Shown here one piece after another: positions 1-11,383 of a stretch of DNA of 64,000 bases; position 1 is the stretch's first letter, and every line of letters begins with the position of its first letter. A program made the translations under genes and the position numbers. Origin of the DNA: Cycas panzhihuaensis (taxonomy: Eukaryota > Cycadophyta); contig CM041465.1 of assembly GCA_023213395.1 (NCBI GenBank), forward strand, positions 232,321,741 to 232,385,740, in the 5' to 3' direction. The notes under the pieces were generated by a model. It saw only the letters and a program-made list of their open reading frames with translations, did not search any database and had not been told where the DNA came from.

Positions 1-2401
1 CACTTACATTTGTGTTTGTTCACCTCTCAGTCATGAACATTCTTATGGCTCGCACAAGATAAATTTCAAAGGCTGAGTTGCTCCAATTTGCACACTTCTG
101 TTAGTATGGGTCCAAGGTCATATTGAAATAACGTGGAAAATAAGCAAGACATTTTGGACGTAATTGTAATCAGTTGTCAGGCTTGACATCAGGTACACAG
201 ACTTGACAGGGAGAGTAGTGGCATATTGGTGATGGGGAGGACACATGAAAGTATTGCACTTCTTCACTCACTGTTTCACGAGAAAACTGCTTCAGCATCC
301 TCATTCAGCGTGGGTGAAAATACTTGAAGAGCTCAGTTCAATTCACATCGTTAAAAAAATGTTAATACAATCTTATCATCTATTTTATGAACTGAATCAC
401 TGCAGCACTGGTTGGCATTCACGTGGAAATTTTGTTTTAATTGTCTCTATAATAGCTCCTATGAACATATATATTTTAGTTACATTGTATGCTTGGACTG
501 ACTGTTTCATTGGTCCAGGATTATGCTCATTGTCAAAAGACTTTAGAGCGGAGATATTGGGCTTTGGTCATTGGCACTCCAAACCAGAAACAGGGCCTTA
601 TTTCTGCTCCTCTAAGAAAGGTGCATTTTTGGTGATTGATTCACATTTTGACCTTACCACACAATGTTTTTGCAATTGATAAGAACTGACTCAGAACATA
701 TTCAACCAGGAAATTGATCTTTACTTTTCTCTCTCAGTGCTTCCTTAAAAGATTGAACTAAAAGTATGATTAAAAATGTCCAGTAGTAATTGTACCATTC
801 AGAGGATTGCTTGTATGTATTAAAATATATAATTCCCAAGATAAGAGAATTATAAACAAGTGTAATTTTAAGAAAGGTGCATTTTCAGTAATGGATTCAT
901 ATTTCGATATTTCACCTTAAATTTATTTGTGAATGATAACAGCTAACTTGGAACATATTCAATCAGGAAATTATTCTTTTCTGTTTGAATGCTTCCTTAA
1001 AAGATTGAATTGAAAAGACAATTCAAAATCTCCAATAGTAAATGTACGATCCAAAGAGGATTGTTTGTATGTTTTAAAATTTATAATTCCAAAGATTCTG
1101 AGTCACAATCAGGTGCAACATTAAGTGATGATTTGAGTTTGTAGTGTAATGTAATTAATACAGTGGTGATTTTCTTTAGCAAATGTAGACAATTGAACTG
1201 TCAAATCACCTGTTCGTTTACACATTTTTTCATAAACAATTGGACATTTGGATTGATCAAATTTTAAGTGGAATATAGGATATATATTGAAATTATATTT
1301 TTGTTTAGGGACTGTCAATCTTTTTAATGTCTTGAGATGCTTTGGGAATGCATTTATTCTAAAAATGATATCACGAGGCAGGTGTTGGTTGATTACTTTG
1401 TCCTAGACGGACATTCATAATACCTCACCATTATTTATACTCGAGAGTTATGGAGTCGAACAGGCACAGACTTTCATGCATTAGATTGGATCATGGTACC
1501 TGGTGGCTACATTGTTTATTTACTTTTACTTTACCTATTTTGGATCTGTATTAGATTGAGATTTGAGATGCCTTGAGCGCTCCTAACGTGTACTTACCAT
1601 ATCCTCTATTTCACTAGTTCCATTGACTTGTTTCTCGTAATCCATGGACTTCAATATAAGTTTTATTTTAAAATTTTCTTTATGTACAAGACTTTCATGT
1701 GATTTTTCCATTTTTAAATGTGAAGTGTATCCTTAGTATGCCAAATCATCAAGGGCCATATCAAGAGCTTCAAAACTACAACGAAAATGTTGAAAACCCT
1801 ATAAAATGAAGAGACTATGAATTCTTAGAACTACATATGCAATCAAGTTGCATAAAGTATGAACTCTAAATATTAGTGGTTCTTCTCTTTGGAGTCAAGT
1901 AAGAAACATAGAAGAGGGTCATGGGCCTAATGCTGGTGATGCACATGTTTTTGAATTACTTGTTAGTCATATGGATTAGGGTTTATATTTTATTGGATTT
2001 GAACTTTTTGTGTTATTCTCCTAATTGTTGATGAGGAAGGCCAAGTGTCCAGAGATTTGTGCAAAGCATATAGAAGTTGTTGCATTGCTTCAAGATTTGT
2101 GTAGAGCTTATAGGTGATGTTACTTTATGGGAAGGGAGGATTATAAATACTCCATCTTTGTAATCACTTGAACATCATTATTGGACCTTTTATTACTTAG
2201 GTCTTTTGGGGTAATTGTCACAAGACAGAAATCAACTTCTAATATAACTTAAAAGAGGGTTTTAGAGGTGATATGAGTAAGATTATTATCTCGTCACAAA
2301 TGAAGACCACCAAAGCTATGAGGAGAGATTGGAGAGCAAGGATCAGTCATTCCTCAAGTCATTAGAGTGATTGCCATGTACTTTGGAGGCAGTAGAGCTA
2401 C
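1..2401. other. Unassigned AT-rich flank
   Basis: I recognise no gene here. The longest open frame (245-679, +) resembles no family I know, lacks clear coding character and is probably chance. A diverged tandem duplication lies at about 611-1100. At about 1740-2240 the sequence looks like an old LTR or promoter, with a TATA-like ATTATAAATA near 2140, but no partner copy or target duplication is visible. The last five bases before the next element (2402-2406, AACCC) are the left target-site duplication of G-A; the right copy is at 21005-21009. Confidence 0.5.
611..1100. repeat. Diverged tandem duplication, about 240-bp unit
   Basis: Two consecutive segments, about 611-850 and 868-1100, share a series of blocks in the same order: AAGAAAGGTGCATTTT, ACATATTCAA.CAGGAAATT, GCTTCCTTAAAAGATTGAA, and a closing TAAAAT..ATAATTCC block. 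They differ by many substitutions and small indels, so the duplication is old. Function unknown. Confidence 0.7.
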
Positions 2402-2406
2402 AACCC

Positions 2407-2500
2407 TGATGTGTAATCAAGGGTGAATTGTAGGCTCAGAGAATGTTACCCAATTCAAGAATTCTCGAAGAGGTGATAGAAAATGAATTATCTTCTATTA
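2407..2500 (-). repeat. G-A 3' LTR, piece 1 of 3
   Basis: It matches 20652-20750 of the G-A 5' LTR in order. It ends at CTTCTATTA, where G-B inserted. The last five bases, TATTA (2496-2500), are the left target duplication of G-B. Confidence 0.88.
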
Positions 2501-3555
2501 TGATCAAGGAGGATCTACCATATGTTTACAGGATGCGGAAAATGCTAGGCATTGGCATAACTAAAAGAGATATGGCCAAATGGTATCAAAATTCTATGAA
2601 ATTTTGTTTAAAGGGATAAGACACATCCCACTAGATGTGTACAAAAGGTGGGGTTCATAAAATATCATTTGATTAGAGTTCAAGCCTTGTCTTTGCATAA
2701 AAATTAATCCCACAGCTAGTAGAAAAAAACAGAAAATATATATTATCATCATATGAATAGAAACATGGCCAAATGACATCCAAATGAGCTAAAATTTTGA
2801 GGAAGCGGAGGAGACATGTGTTCCTCCTATACGTGTACAAAATTTGAGCTGAATTGGAGTCCGTTAAGGTCAGTTACAAGCCGCAACTTTTAAGAATTGC
2901 ATGAAGGCCACTTGGACAGCAGAAAAGCAGCAAATACATATTATTATTAAATGAATAAAAATGCAGTAAAATGACATCCAAATGAGCTGAAAATTTGAGG
3001 AAGCTGAGGGGACATGCGTTCTATCGTGTACCAAATTTGAGCCAAATTGGAGTACGTTAAGATCTGTTACAAGCTGTAACTTTTTAAGAATTGTATGAAG
3101 GCCACTTGGACAACATGCATTCTGGTGGTTAGTGGTTATACTTGCATGATTGCCACTTGTTAAACATGCAATTCAGGTTTCTTTCTATAAATTGAGCCCT
3201 TCTACAGTCTGGAGAGGTGGTTCTTGGAGACTTGACGTGGGAAGCATCCTTGGAGAGGCATGTGGAGGGGTGGAGTCCCCCTTATGGTATAATTGTAACA
3301 TTTATTCCTTGTAATTTTACCATTCTTTTGCTAGTTGATTTCTCCACCATTAAATGGAGATTTTCATGGTTTAATAAAAGTATTACTCCTCATACTTTTG
3401 GATCAATGTCAAGAATAATTGATTTGGTGTAGAATTTTCCTTTCATGGGCTCATTGTCGCTTTGATGTTATTGAGTTTTCTACACTAACTCCCAGGATCT
3501 CAAGGAGGAAAGGTTGATAATTGATTTCTTCACCAACTAAGCTCTTTTGGGATCA
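2501..3555 (+). repeat. G-B 5' LTR (1055 bp)
   Basis: It pairs with 8177-9224. A TATA-like CTATAAATT at about 3184 precedes the likely transcript start, and the same box occurs in the 3' LTR near 8861. The upstream part (about 2570-3140) consists of roughly three tandem units of about 195 bp. Confidence 0.94.
2570..3140 (+). repeat. Tandem repeats of about 195 bp in G-B U3
   Basis: Three successive units begin near 2572, 2765 and 2965 with a block like ATGGCCAAATGACATCC. Each runs through a run of AATTTTG, a GTGTAC box, and a final AGAAAATAYATATTA-type block. Units 2 and 3 are the most alike and share GAATTG.ATGAAGGCCACTTG. The same array is at about 8248-8790 in the 3' LTR. Such U3 repeats often carry enhancer sites; that role is inference here. 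Confidence 0.75.
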
Positions 3556-3560
3556 TATTT

Positions 3561-3573
3561 TGGGATCAGAGCC
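3561..3573 (+). other. G-B primer binding site
   Basis: TGGGATCAGAGCC lies five bases after the 5' LTR. It matches the initiator-Met-tRNA primer site TGGTATCAGAGCC at 12 of 13 positions. It is the site where a tRNA would prime minus-strand DNA synthesis. Confidence 0.85.
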
Positions 3574-3598
3574 TCTGGTCTTTGTTGTAGGGACTTGA

Positions 3599-5902
3599 AT
3601 GGTACAAACAAGGGAAGGATACAAAGAGAAAGGTGAAGACTTTCTTGTGTTGCAATCACCAAGAAGACAAAGAAAGAATCCAAGCACCATGGCTGAAAAA
3701 GAAGATGGAGAAATTAGATTTGAAAGGCTTGAGAAGAACGTCGAAGCCTTGATGCAAATGATGACCCACCTTCTACCTCTAGTCAAAGGAAAAGGCAAAG
3801 AGAAGGAATTTGAAGGAGGATCCACATATGACCACGACCATGAAGAGGAAGAGGAGGAGACCTTAAAGCACTCTTTTGAAGAAAGCAAGGGTACTTCATC
3901 TCATCAACCCTTCAAGGTGGAGGCAAAGTTGGATATTCCAACTTATGATGGAGAGGTAAATGCTGAAAAGTTGGACCATTGGTTGGATCAACTTGAAACC
4001 TACTTCACAATCTATGCTTATAGTAATGCTCAAAAGCTTTCATTTGCTAGGCTCAAGTTGTGTAAACATGCATTGACATGGTGGAATGCATATTTAAAGA
4101 CTCATGATGTATCTTCTATTTCATGGAGGGATTTTAAGAAAATAATAAAGAAGCAATTCTACTCCATAGGTCATGAGGAAGACCAATGGGTCACTTGGCA
4201 ATATTTATGCCAAGGGAGGTGTAAGTGTCCAAGACTATACTTCTTTATTTTTAGGCATGGCATGCTACTTGGTATTAATATGGATGAACATGTCACTCTT
4301 ATGAAATTCATTGGAGGATTACATGAATACATAAGGAAGGAACTAAGGCTTTTTAAGGTTCAATCCATTGGAGAAGCAAGTAGGATGGCTATGGCAATAG
4401 AAAGTAAAAGCAAGAAATCTACATTCATGTCTAAAGATTCTACTTTTACTTCTAATAAGTATGAAAAGAATCCTAAATGGCACTCCTCTAAAAGGCAAGA
4501 AGGAAAGAAGAAAAGAACTAATTTTGTTAAAAGTTCTAACTATTGTGAGCATTGTGATATTAGTGGTCATATTACAGAAAGTGTTGGAAGTTGCATCCAA
4601 CTAAAGCCAAAGCATATCAAGGATATGGAATTAAGAAAGAAGGAAAAAGGGAAAGCACTACTTTCTGAGGTGGAGATTCAAAGTGAAGGAGAAGAAGAGA
4701 AGGTCACTCTAGTTACAAATTATGAAGATGATGCTACAAGGGAGGAACTATTTCACTTGAAGCTTCAAGTGGGAAATCGTATGATTGGTGCCATTGTAGA
4801 TCCAGGAAGCCAAAAGAATTTGATCTCAGAAAGTTTGGTAAAGAGCATTGGTTTGGTAACTACTCCTCACCCTCACCCATATCCTCTTGGTTGGATCCAT
4901 AAAGATGTGGAAATGCAAATATCAAAGCAATGTACACTTAAATTTTCCATCACTAATTATTTTGTTGATGAGGTAATATGTGATGTGGTGCCACTGGATG
5001 TATGCCATGTTGTGCTTGGAAGTCCCTACTTGTGGGATCGAGATGCACTCTTCTATCGAAGGGAGAGAAAGTATCGATTGATGAAGGATAACAAGGGCTT
5101 CATCATAAAGGCCACAAAGAAGCACTTGGATAAGATAGCATTAATTTCAGCTACTCAAGCAAAAAGGATGATCAATGCATGTGGTAAATTTGTCATCTTA
5201 ATGGTAAGGAGAAAAGAAGAGCCAAGAGATGAAGAAGGTCCTTCTACTCACACTCTTCTTATATCACCTAAACAAATGCAACAAATTGAGGAGTTAAAGA
5301 CAAGGTATGATATTCTATTTCAACATGTTGATGGGCTTCCACCAAAGAGAAAGATAGAGCATGAAATCACTCTTGTAGGAGATGCACCATTACCTAATGT
5401 TGCTTTGTATAGGCACTCCATTGTAGAAAATAATGAGATAAAGAGGCAAGTTGAGGAGTTGCTTGATCAAGGGGTCATAAGACCTTCATGTTCACCTTGT
5501 GGGTCACCAATTGTCTTGGTGCCTAAGAAGGATGGAGGATGGAGAATGTGTATAGATTTTCGTGCTTTGAATAAAATTACAATTAAAAATCTCTACCCTT
5601 TGCCTCGTATAGATGATTGGCTTGATCAAATTCAGCATACTTGTTATTTCACTAAATTGGATTTAAAAAGTGGTTATCACCAAGTTAGGGTCAAGGAGGA
5701 GGACACATGGAAGACGGCCTTCAAAACAAAGCAAGGACTCTTTGAATGGATGGTTATGCCTTTCGGATTGTGTAATGCTCCTGCAACATTCATGAGGCTA
5801 ATGAATGAAATATTAAGGCCTTACTTGGATAATTTTGTTGTTGTCTATCTTGATGACATTTTGATTTTCAAAGAACACATGGGAGGAACATTTGCGACAT
5901 AG
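3599..5902 (+). CDS. G-B gag-protease-reverse transcriptase, N-terminal polyprotein
   Basis: A 767-residue open frame begins at ATG 3599, 26 bases after the primer site. Residues about 110-260 are a gypsy capsid domain, with [10 protein letters not shown] near 158. A degenerate zinc knuckle follows, starting CEHCDISGH with the last Cys displaced. The aspartic protease has [10 protein letters not shown] rather than DSG/DTG. Reverse transcriptase occupies the C-terminal part and keeps [37 protein letters not shown] and the catalytic YLDDIL. The frame is lost right after YLDDIL by a small indel near 5870 and ends at TAG 5900-5902; homology continues in another frame. The missing thumb, RNase H and integrase would prevent autonomous function. 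Confidence 0.88.
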   Translation: MVQTREGYKEKGEDFLVLQSPRRQRKNPSTMAEKEDGEIRFERLEKNVEALMQMMTHLLPLVKGKGKEKEFEGGSTYDHDHEEEEEETLKHSFEESKGTSSHQPFKVEAKLDIPTYDGEVNAEKLDHWLDQLETYFTIYAYSNAQKLSFARLKLCKHALTWWNAYLKTHDVSSISWRDFKKIIKKQFYSIGHEEDQWVTWQYLCQGRCKCPRLYFFIFRHGMLLGINMDEHVTLMKFIGGLHEYIRKELRLFKVQSIGEASRMAMAIESKSKKSTFMSKDSTFTSNKYEKNPKWHSSKRQEGKKKRTNFVKSSNYCEHCDISGHITESVGSCIQLKPKHIKDMELRKKEKGKALLSEVEIQSEGEEEKVTLVTNYEDDATREELFHLKLQVGNRMIGAIVDPGSQKNLISESLVKSIGLVTTPHPHPYPLGWIHKDVEMQISKQCTLKFSITNYFVDEVICDVVPLDVCHVVLGSPYLWDRDALFYRRERKYRLMKDNKGFIIKATKKHLDKIALISATQAKRMINACGKFVILMVRRKEEPRDEEGPSTHTLLISPKQMQQIEELKTRYDILFQHVDGLPPKRKIEHEITLVGDAPLPNVALYRHSIVENNEIKRQVEELLDQGVIRPSCSPCGSPIVLVPKKDGGWRMCIDFRALNKITIKNLYPLPRIDDWLDQIQHTCYFTKLDLKSGYHQVRVKEEDTWKTAFKTKQGLFEWMVMPFGLCNAPATFMRLMNEILRPYLDNFVVVYLDDILIFKEHMGGTFAT

Positions 5903-8060
5903 AAGAAGTTTTAAAGACTATGGCTAAGCATCATTTGAAGCTTAATGTGAAGAAGTGTGAATTTGGCAAGGAGAACTTGATCTTCTTAGGCTTTGTGGTT
6001 GGAGGAGGAAAGTTGAGCATTGATCCACTCAAGACTCAAGCCATCCTCAAATGGCCTAGGCCAACAAACATCACAGAGGTGAGAAGTTTTTAGAGCTTGT
6101 CAATACTTGAGAAAGTTCATTCTTCATTTCTCACAAAGTTGCAAGCACCTCTACATGGATTGACAAAATCTAGTAGAAAGTTTACTTGGGGTTCCAAGGA
6201 GGAAGAAGCCTTTCTTCTTTTAAAGAAGAAAATTTGTGAAGCACCGCTTTGGCAATGCCAAATTTGCAAAGGCCTTTTGAAGTAGAAGCTGATGCAAGTG
6301 GAAATGCGATGGGAGTTGTCCTTATTCAAGATGGGAAGCCTATTATGCTTACCATCTGGAAGTCTTCACCCCTCAAGTGAAGAACTACCCAACATATGAT
6401 CGAGAAATGTTCGCACTTCATCAAGCATGCAAGCATTGGAGGTCATACTTGCTCGGAAAAGAGGTTGTAGTTCATACCGATCATAAGCCTCTTCAATTTT
6501 ACAAACTCAAAGTAAATTACAGCAAGCAAGACACATGAAGTGGATGAGTTATTTACAACAATTCAATATTGTAATTAAGTATAAAAGGGATCTAATAACA
6601 AAATTGCGATATGTTATCTAGACCACCTTGTTCCACTTCTTCATCTACTTTTGTTTGTAGTTCTCTTATGAGTTTGCGGTGTGGAACCAATGCATCATGA
6701 AGAGTACAAAGACTTGTACCATGAAGATGAAGCTTTGAAGGAAGAATTAGAGAACCTAGCGAAGGAAGACCTTCCCAAAGCTTGGAAGGATGGTCTACTT
6801 TTCAAAGGGGAGCAAACTCTATGTTCCATCAAAAGGAGACAAGATCAAGTGGCTTAGAGAAGCCCATACTTCTAAAGTAGTTGGTCACTTTGGTATAGAG
6901 AAGACTTTAGTAAACTTGAGAAGATATGTTGTATGGCCAAAATGCAAAATGATGTAAAAATATGTAAAAGGATGTGTAATGTGTAATACTTCTAAGCCTT
7001 CTTCTAGAAAATTAGGATTGTATACACCACTACCTATTCCCACTAGGCCTTGGGAAAGTATCTCCATTGATTTTTAGGGGACTACCCATGACTAGGAAGG
7101 GACATGATTAACTTGTTGTTGTTGCAGATAGGTTTAGTAAAATGATATGTCTAATACCTTGTAAGAAGACAATCACAGTGCACAGAGCGGTGAGTTATTC
7201 TTCGAGCATGTATGGAAGAATTTTGGCTTGCCTTCTTCCATCATTTCGGATCGGGACACTCGATTCCTTTCATCATTTTGGAAGTCACTATGGGAGATGA
7301 TGGATACCAAATTGAAGAGGAGTACAAGTTTCCATCCTCAAACAGATGGACAAACCAAGTAGTGAATGTAACTTTGGTACATCTATTGAGGATACAATTC
7401 CAAGCATCCAAAGACTTGGGATGAATCATTGGCTTTTCTACAATTTGCTTTTAATAGAGCAATGCATGCATCACACTCTAAAGCACCTTTTGAAGTTTGT
7501 TTGGGATACTTACCTCAAAGTCCATTTGACTTAGAGTTTTCCATGCAAGCTAAGGAAGGATCCGAAAAAGAGAAGGAGGAGCATGACAAGGCTTCAAGAT
7601 ACTTGGAGAAGATCCGGAGAGTCCACAAAGAAGTACATGATCAACTTCTAAGGACTCAACAAAAGTACAAGGAAAGACATGACAAGCATAGGCAAGAGTG
7701 TACTTTCCAAGAAGGAGATTTAGTATGGTTATACTTGAGCAAGGAGAGGTTAAAAGGAGAAGGTAAGAAACTCAAACCTATAAGGTATGGACCATTCAAG
7801 ATTTTGAGAAAAGTAGGTGGCAATGCTTTCCAACTTGATCTTCCACCTTATATGTAAATATATTCAAGAGTAAATCTTTGAATACTTAAAACTCTTTGAG
7901 CCCTCCATGCTAGATGAGGAACAGGACCGGTTCACTTTACCTTCGATTGATGATTTGTATTTGGAAAGTGAGGAGCCTCTCAAGGAAGATTGTATCTTGG
8001 AGAGAAAATCTACCAAAACAAGACATAAGACACATGAATCTTTCGTGATTGGAGTAGCGG
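5870..8060 (+). pseudogene. G-B reverse transcriptase end, RNase H and integrase, frameshifted
   Basis: Pol homology continues past the frameshift: a VKKCEFGKE reverse-transcriptase thumb block near 5950, RNase H fragments around 6290-6530, then integrase with its His/Cys region (GHFGIEKT near 6885, CVMCNTSKP near 6975) and catalytic core remnants around 7070-7340 ([18 protein letters not shown]). A clean open stretch at 7429-7857 holds the integrase C-terminal region (ERHDKHRQE, GDLVWLYL, YGPFKILRKVG). Several frameshifts and stops separate the pieces. The tail up to about 8060 has the acidic LESEEPLKED-type end common in plant gypsy pol. No chromodomain is seen. Confidence 0.85.
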
Positions 8061-8157
8061 TGGAAATTGCCTAGTAAGGCCAAGTGGTTTAGTAGGCAAC
8101 AAGGAGAACAACACTTCCCCCATCTCCAATTCTAAGCCAAACAGGAGTTGGTTATTT

Positions 8158-8175
8158 TCCAAGGAAGGGGGAGCC
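8158..8175 (+). other. G-B polypurine tract
   Basis: The purine run CCAAGGAAGGGGGAGCC lies directly before the 3' LTR at 8177. It is the expected plus-strand primer position of an LTR retrotransposon. Confidence 0.8.
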
Positions 8176-8176
8176 A

Positions 8177-9224
8177 TGATCCAGGAGGATCTACCATATG
8201 TTTACAGGATGCGGAAAATGCTAGGCATTGGCATAACTAAAAGAGATATGGCCAAATGGTATCAAAATTCTATGAAATTTTGTTTAAAGGGATAAGACAC
8301 ATCCCACTAGATGTGTACAAAAGGTGGGGTTCATAAAATATCATTTGATTAGAGTTCAAGCCTTGTCTTTGCATAAAAATTAATCCCACAACTAGCAGAA
8401 AAAAACAGAAAATATATATTATCATCATATGAATAGAAACATGGCCAAATGACATCCAAATGAGCTAAAATTTTGAGGAAGCGGAGGAGACATGTGTTCC
8501 TATCGTGTACCAAATTTGAGCTGAATTGGAGTCCGTTAAGGTCGATAAGCCGCAACTTTTAAGAATTGCATGAAGGCCACTTGGACAGCAGAAAAACAAC
8601 AAATACATATTATTATTAAATGAATAAAAATGCAGCCAAATGACATCCAAATGAGCTGAAAATTTGAAGAAGCTGAGGGGACATGCGTTCCTATACGTGT
8701 ACAAAATTTGAGCCAAATTGGAGTACGTTAAGATCTGTTACAAGCTGTAACTTTTTAAGAATTGTATGAAGGCCACTTGGACAACATGCATCGGTGGTGA
8801 GTGGTTATACTTGCATGATTGCCACTTGTTAAACATGCAATTCAGGTTTCTTTCTATAAATTGAGCCCTTCTATAGGTTGGAGAGGTGGTTCTTGGAGAC
8901 TTGACTTGGGAAGCATCCTTGGAGAGGCATTTGGAGGGTTGGAGTCCCCCTTATGGTATAATTGTAACATTTATTCCTTGTAATTTTACCATTCTTTTGC
9001 TAGTTGATTTCTCCACCATTAAATGGAGATTTTCATGGTTTAATAAAAGTATTACTCCTCATACTTTTGGATCAATGTCAAGAATAATTGATTTGGTGTA
9101 GAATTTTCCTTTCATGGGCTCATTGTCGTTTTGATGTTATTGAGTTTTCTACACTAACTCCCAGGATCTCAAGGAGGAAAGGTTGATAATTGATTTCTTC
9201 ACCAACTAAGCTCTTTTGGGATCA
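8177..9224 (+). repeat. G-B 3' LTR (1048 bp)
   Basis: It pairs with 2501-3555 at high identity and ends GGGATCA before the target duplication TATTA (9225-9229). The variants of repeat units 2 and 3 are exchanged relative to the 5' LTR. Confidence 0.94.
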
Positions 9225-9229
9225 TATTA

Positions 9230-9325
9230 ACTCCAAGATCTAGCTGACATTTACATTACACACACTAATGTTTTGTGCAATGATATGCCTCTCAATTTAT
9301 ATTGAGGGCTTAGTAACCACCTAAA
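9230..9325 (-). repeat. G-A 3' LTR, piece 2 of 3
   Basis: It matches about 20757-20842 of the G-A 5' LTR, including AATTTATATTGAGGGCTTAG. It is bounded on the left by the G-B target duplication and on the right by copia C-C. Bases 9321-9325 (CTAAA) are the left target duplication of C-C. Confidence 0.9.
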
Positions 9326-9796
9326 TGTGAGAAAGAGATCATATGGGGACAATGAAGGACAAGGGCTAGATGATCAGCATCAATGAATAACATCAAATAA
9401 GCAAGCACATAAGCACACTAACAAACAGAGGAGGAGGAATTGATCCTAGCTCCAACAAGATTGACTTGTATTCAAAATAACAACATAACAATACATCTCA
9501 TACTCTCTTACTATACATGAAAAATAGTCTCAATATATAGGTGAGGAGGATGCCTTTTAGGGTGTTGCATGTTTGACAAGTGTCAAACATGCAACCAAGC
9601 ACATTGCATGAAGGATACTTGTCCATCATGTATGTGTATGTGCAAATATGCAAATACAAGGGTGAAGGGTCCATTGACCCATAAGTTACAACATTACACA
9701 CACTAGAGAAGAGGGTGTGTGTACTTTATTACATTTAATTGATAAAGTAATTTTACATAATACATAACTTAGCAATAGAATAAAAAGGTTCTAAGA
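9326..9796 (-). repeat. C-C 3' LTR (471 bp)
   Basis: It pairs with 13767-14238. It contains a near-perfect palindrome at 9565-9594. The minus-sense LTR start has decayed from TG to TC. The polypurine tract, read on the minus strand as TAAGGGGGGG, lies just beyond at about 9797-9804. Confidence 0.88.
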
Positions 9797-9936
9797 CCCC
9801 CCCTTAATGTTTATATTACTAAGTTTCGCCCCAAGGTCATCTCTAAAATACTCAAAAATTTTTTACCAAGTGGTTTGGTAAAAATATTTGATAGTTGTTG
9901 ATCTGTTGGCCTGTGGGCAAGGTTGATTTCACCCTT

Positions 9937-10642
9937 CTACACATGTTCCCTGATGAAGTGTTGATGGAACTCAATATGCTTGGTTCTTACATGAAAAACC
10001 AAATTCTTAGTCATCTTGAGCACACTTTGGTTATTACAGTATAATCTGGTAGGGTGAGATTGCTCAAGTCCAAGCTCACTAAGAATCCTCCTCAACCATA
10101 TAGCCTCACATGCTGCACTGACTACAACTTTGTATTCTACTTCTGTGGAAGACAGAGTAACATTTGGTTGCTTCTTGCAACTCCATGAGATAACAGCTAA
10201 CCCGAGGTTGAAACAATACCTTGAGGTAGATCTACGACTATGCTGGCAACCAACCCAATCAAAGTTTGAGAACCCTTTCAGTGTGGAGTTCTCATTAGGT
10301 GTATACTTAAGGCCATGTTGCAATTGGCCTTTTAAGGTATGTTAGTATACATTTTGCTACTATCCAATGCTTTTGATTGGATTAAGACTTGTACCATGAA
10401 CAGATTCCAACTGCAAATGATAAATCATGTCTAGTGTTAGTCAAATAGATGAGACTACCCACTAGTTGCCAATAAAGTGTGGAATCCACAGGTTGTGCTT
10501 CCTCATCAAGTGTCAATTTGACACCACTCTCCATATGTGTAGGCGATGGTTCACAATCCCCCATTCTAAAGTGTTGCAATATGTCCCAAGTGTATTTTGT
10601 TTGGGGAATGAAGATGTTACGTGGTTGTTGCCACACCTCCAT
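9937..10642 (-). pseudogene. C-C RNase H and reverse transcriptase C-terminus
   Basis: 10382-10642 carries the end of copia reverse transcriptase and the LVGSLIYLTNTR block. 9937-10323 carries the RNase H domain with TLSSTEVEY, EAIWLRRIL, NNQSVLKM and RTKHIEFHQHFIRE, the standard copia C-terminus. The two frames do not join, and upstream reverse transcriptase is interrupted. RNase H would normally degrade RNA in the RNA-DNA hybrid. This copy is not expressible as one protein. Confidence 0.85.
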
Positions 10643-11380
10643 GCCTAAGAAATAATGGAGAGTCTCAGATTTGTCATTGCAAAACTCCTCTTCAGGTCCT
10701 CTTGGAGATTTTCTATCATCTTAGTATTATTTCCAATACTAATTAAGTCATCAACATATAATATGACAAAGGTGACTTGCTAGTCTTGAACTTTTATGTA
10801 TAAGTTTGGTCTAATGAGGATCGATGAAACCCATGTATTAGAAACTAGTCATCGATTTTTGAATACCATGCACGTGGGACCTACTTCAAGCGATATAAAG
10901 CCTTTTTAAGTCAACAAACCAAGTGTTCTTTGCCATGTGTTTTGTAGCCAAGAGGTTGTTCGAAATATACCTCCTCTGTAAGATCGCCATTGAGAAAAGT
11001 GCTCTTCATATCCATTTGATATATGGGCCATTTGCATTGTGCAGTTAAGTTTTCATCATAATCTATGCCTTCCTTTTGTTTAAATCCTTTAGCAATCAAT
11101 CAAGCCTTATGACACTCGATTGAACTGTTAGATCAAATTTTGGTTTTATAAATCCATTTGCAACTAATTACCTATTTTCCCTTAGGCATTTTTACCAAAT
11201 CCCAAGTTCCATTCTTTTCAATAGAATGGATTTCATCATCCATGGTAGCATTCCACCTTTATCTATACATGCCTTTTCAAAAGTGGAAGGTTTATCAATA
11301 GAAATCATTTCAACCATAAGTGCATAATCAATAGATTGTTGCCTCATTTTGAATAGACATTTTCCTTCAATTGTTTGTGC
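10643..11380 (-). pseudogene. C-C reverse transcriptase, degenerate
   Basis: The best-preserved part, 10911-11099, carries [16 protein letters not shown], then [21 protein letters not shown], typical of the N-terminal half of copia reverse transcriptase. A segment near 10740-10790 reads through the YVDDLI-type catalytic region in broken frame. Multiple stops and indels make it a pseudogene. Confidence 0.8.
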
Positions 11381-11383
11381 ATC

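Larger units (their letters stand above)
2501..9224 (+). mobile_element. G-B: full-length Ty3/gypsy element inside the G-A 3' LTR
   Basis: The LTRs are 2501-3555 and 8177-9224, starting TGATC and ending GATCA. The target duplication TATTA is present at 2496-2500 and 9225-9229. The empty target is preserved in the intact G-A LTR near 20740-20760 (CTTCTATTAACTCC). A Met-tRNA primer site follows the 5' LTR and a purine-rich tract precedes the 3' LTR. The internal region codes gag, protease, reverse transcriptase, RNase H and integrase in the usual gypsy order, but is frameshifted after the reverse transcriptase catalytic motif and further downstream. No chromodomain is visible after integrase. 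Confidence 0.95.

Noticed and set aside
245-679. 144-residue plus-strand open frame as a host gene
   Set aside because: No recognisable domain, Cys/His/Phe-rich random-looking composition and no supporting promoter or splice context.
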